Shown here one piece after another: positions 59,804 to 64,000 of a DNA stretch of 64,000 nucleotides. Numbering within the stretch: the stretch's first letter is position 1; each line of letters starts with the position of its first letter. Under the pieces are notes generated by a model. It saw only the letters and a list, made by a program, of their open reading frames with translations. It searched no databases and was not told the origin of the DNA. Position numbers and translations under genes: made by a program. Source of the DNA: Theristus sp. LFF4_11 (lineage: Eukaryota; Nematoda; Chromadorea; Monhysterida; Xyalidae). The stretch is from the NCBI GenBank assembly GCA_030248135.1, contig JASANC010005762.1, positions 124,001 to 188,000 on the forward strand, read 5' to 3'.

Positions 59804-62407
59804 TTCTTGAATGGTGCGAACTGTTTATAAATTACAGGTGTATTGTGTACAAATTGACTAGAATTGTTTTGATGTCGACGATAAAAATCTGTGTCCGTTT
59901 ATTGCGTCATTTGGCGTCCATGATCACGTTTGACCAATCAATGCATTCTCCATTTGGCACTAGTTACCACCGAAATCGTGTTTTAATAAATTTTGAGACC
60001 AAAAATGGTCATTATTATAATCCGATCGAACCACAACGTTCAACGCGGAACTAATCTTCGTGGGGGGTTCTGAAACAAAAATAGAGCTGTCAATCAATCA
60101 ATCAAAATATGAAACATCACATGCAACAGCTGTTCGCAACATGTGGGTTATGCAACATGTGCGCATCGTGTGTGTGTGTTACACAAACATAGTGTATATA
60201 AGCGTTCATTAAACACGCGCAACATCAACATAAAAACAATGTGCAAAAAAGGCTCCGCCTCCGTTGGTGCTATCGATCAATGATGAGGCAAATTATGATC
60301 TCATTACCACTGATTCGCGCCGACAGGCAGTTTGTCTTAGATATTACGATGGTGGTAGGGGTAGCAGTCAAAGACAATTTGTGCAACAGACGTCAACCAA
60401 CGCGAAACAGCTTAGCAGCAACATATGACCAGTGTGCACGTCGTGTGAAATGCATACCTAACGTTTCAAATAAATGCACTGCCTACAGACGGACAACTAT
60501 TCTACATTTTATATGCATATTTTGTGTAGTCAGTATGGAAACAGCAGCAGCAAGAGCGAGAGAGAGAGGGAAGCAAAGCGAGCGAGCAATACGCAAGCAT
60601 AATACAAAGCGTTAAAAGAGCGGTTGACGCTTGCGAAACACACACAACAACACGCACAAACGCACATATATGTAGACGCACTTGTACGCTGACGAGGGGG
60701 CACACACAAAACAACCGAAACCAGCAGCTTTTCCATCTGCACTAGAGACACACGTTGAAAAGCGTATTGGCAAAGGACACAACAACACGATCAAACACAC
60801 ACACACAGCAGACGCACAATACCAACAACGACAACAATGTACGTGGTCATAATATTGGGAATATAGCGGGAGAGGGTGGAGACACAACAGTCCAATGAGA
60901 GAGCGCATGAGAGAGAGACATCGCAGCAGTAGCACGCAGACGAAACCAGTCCATATACGCCAGCGTGCACAGATATACACCGCGCACAATATGTGCAGCC
61001 AAAGGACCTGCCTGAACCGACACAAGAGCACAGTGGACCTCTGTATATACCTAATGTGGCCTTCGGGCCTTTGCGGTCGGTAAGGCAGCGCATATAGGAT
61101 CACTTTATAATATGAGATACACGCGGGAGGCGCAGCCCCCCGCAGGCAGATATCGACCCGTGAAGCTCGCAGCCAGTGATACATCGTGGACATATGTGTG
61201 TGTATGTGTTGTTGTTGTTGTTGTGTGTGTGCGTCGGTGACTTTGGGTGTATAATGCTCTCTTTTGCAGTCAGTTGTGAGCATAATACGCGTTCGAGCGA
61301 GCATGCCGCAGTGTATCAGTGGATCGTTTTCACTATTTTTATATGTTCTATCGCCTATATTGGTCGCACCATCAGAAAACGCAAACGCTGGTTGGTCGAT
61401 TCGCTCGCTGCGCACATTCCCCACTCGCGTAGTATTATGTTGTCGCGTTTAATGTGTGTTCGCCGTGCGTGGTGTTGCGTTTTTTGTGCGTACACGCACA
61501 TGTTTTTCGCTATATTTTGTGCACATCACAGTCCAGTACGATTATTTTTTTTTAATACGACGCGTGCAAGCTCTGCGGACGGTCCAACGTTCGTCAGACT
61601 GACTGAAATCACATCGTCCCTGTGTTCTGTCTTGTTTGTGTTTACTCGCGCCCGCTTTTTTCTCATTCTGTTTTGTCGCGTTGTTGTTTCGCCATGCAGC
61701 AGATAAACCGATTGGTGCGCGCCATGTTGTCAGCGATTTACAGACGTGTCATAATATTCACTTATAAATTTTCCATTCTCTGTGCTCGTGGAAGAGAGTA
61801 ACGTTCATTTGATTGAATACAATTCCGCCGCTGTGCTTTTTCTGTTCGCAGTACTGTCGGGCCTGGGTCTGGCTGGACCTTTCGCCAGCATCACCAAAAT
61901 AAAACAAATATTAAAACACCACTCGACTCGATATTAGAAAATCGGTTTTTTTGGTAAAATTGTGATTCAATAATCTGTCTTCGAAATGCCCGTCACTGTT
62001 GCCATTTTTCTGACAGTTTTGTTTGTAAAGAAGATCGATGATCAACACCACCTATCAAACATCGTCACTGCGGAATTTTGCGTGCGGATTGGGACCAGCG
62101 TTGTTCAATTGTATTGGCGTTCAATAACTTTAGCCTGATTAAAGAGATTTTTAACAGATGATCATTGTTTTTTATGTACACACATTGATCATCTTGACAG
62201 TTGTTGTTGTTGCGATTGTATGAAAGTCCTTGACAAAAACTCGATTTTAGCGTGTCAACAATCACTGGCCACTAATGAATGATTGAATCGGACTTACCAA
62301 CACAGATTGTGGCCATAGTGGCCGAAAATTAAAAAAAAAACAAAAGAAATTTCACCTGTGATTCTGCTGAAATCGACACATCGATCGGTTTTGCAACTTT
62401 TTGAACA
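59804..62407. other. Gene-free region between divergent CLASP and PBX genes
   Basis: No coding exon was recognised. The middle part (about 60600-61250) is rich in CA/CACA on + with short TTG and TG runs, which produces long Cys/Val frames on both strands that I treat as spurious. A TATATAA at about 60195 sits between the two divergent genes but cannot be assigned to either. Confidence 0.5.

Positions 62408-64000
<1,593 letters not shown>

Noticed and set aside
60612..61424. 270-codon - strand frame, the longest in the window
   Set aside because: It arises from CA/TG-rich sequence, is full of Cys, Val and Leu, and has no domain or homology that I recognise; overlapping frames on both strands are also open.

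Overview
This is a piece of nuclear DNA from an intron-rich animal, with no sign of a bacterial, organellar or viral genome. Five conserved metazoan genes could be read exon by exon: introns are GT-AG with one GC-AG exception, codon phases agree at every junction used, and summed exon lengths are whole numbers of codons. The host looks like an invertebrate, possibly an ecdysozoan, but I cannot place it further. Family identities come from remembered conserved motifs, not from database searches.

Layout: (1) 2177-21100, + strand, a slingshot-type cofilin phosphatase (SSH), 16 coding exons visible, first coding exon missing. (2) 22324-23880, - strand, the mitochondrial ATP synthase c-subunit in three exons, tail-to-tail with SSH. 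(3) 24.1-32.4 kb, a large gene-free stretch. (4) 32383-36583, + strand, a T-box transcription factor in six exons. (5) 36.6-39.3 kb, intergenic, holding two foldback elements. (6) 39304-59803, - strand, a complete CLASP microtubule-binding protein with 28 coding exons, one probable alternative first exon and one possible alternative internal exon. (7) 59.8-62.4 kb, gene-free. (8) 62408 to beyond the window, + strand, the first two exons of a PBX/extradenticle homeobox gene. Two of the genes are cytoskeletal regulators (SSH for actin via cofilin, CLASP for microtubule plus ends) and two are developmental regulators (T-box, PBX). Nothing suggests they work as one unit.

The introns and spacers carry many short non-autonomous elements whose ends can be read directly: two hAT-type elements with perfect 8-bp target duplications, a 1.09-kb mariner-like element with 227-bp inverted arms and TA duplications, two copies of a tRNA-derived SINE with a CAA tail, and at least four foldback (MITE-like) families. 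One SINE ends about 8 nt from a splice acceptor of SSH. A 9-mer (AGCCAATCA) is about 28 times more frequent than chance.

I did not find a new enzymatic or defence system. The most useful leads are the SINE-abutted acceptor, the GC-AG intron and possible short isoform of CLASP, the uncatalogued element families and the AGCCAATCA motif.
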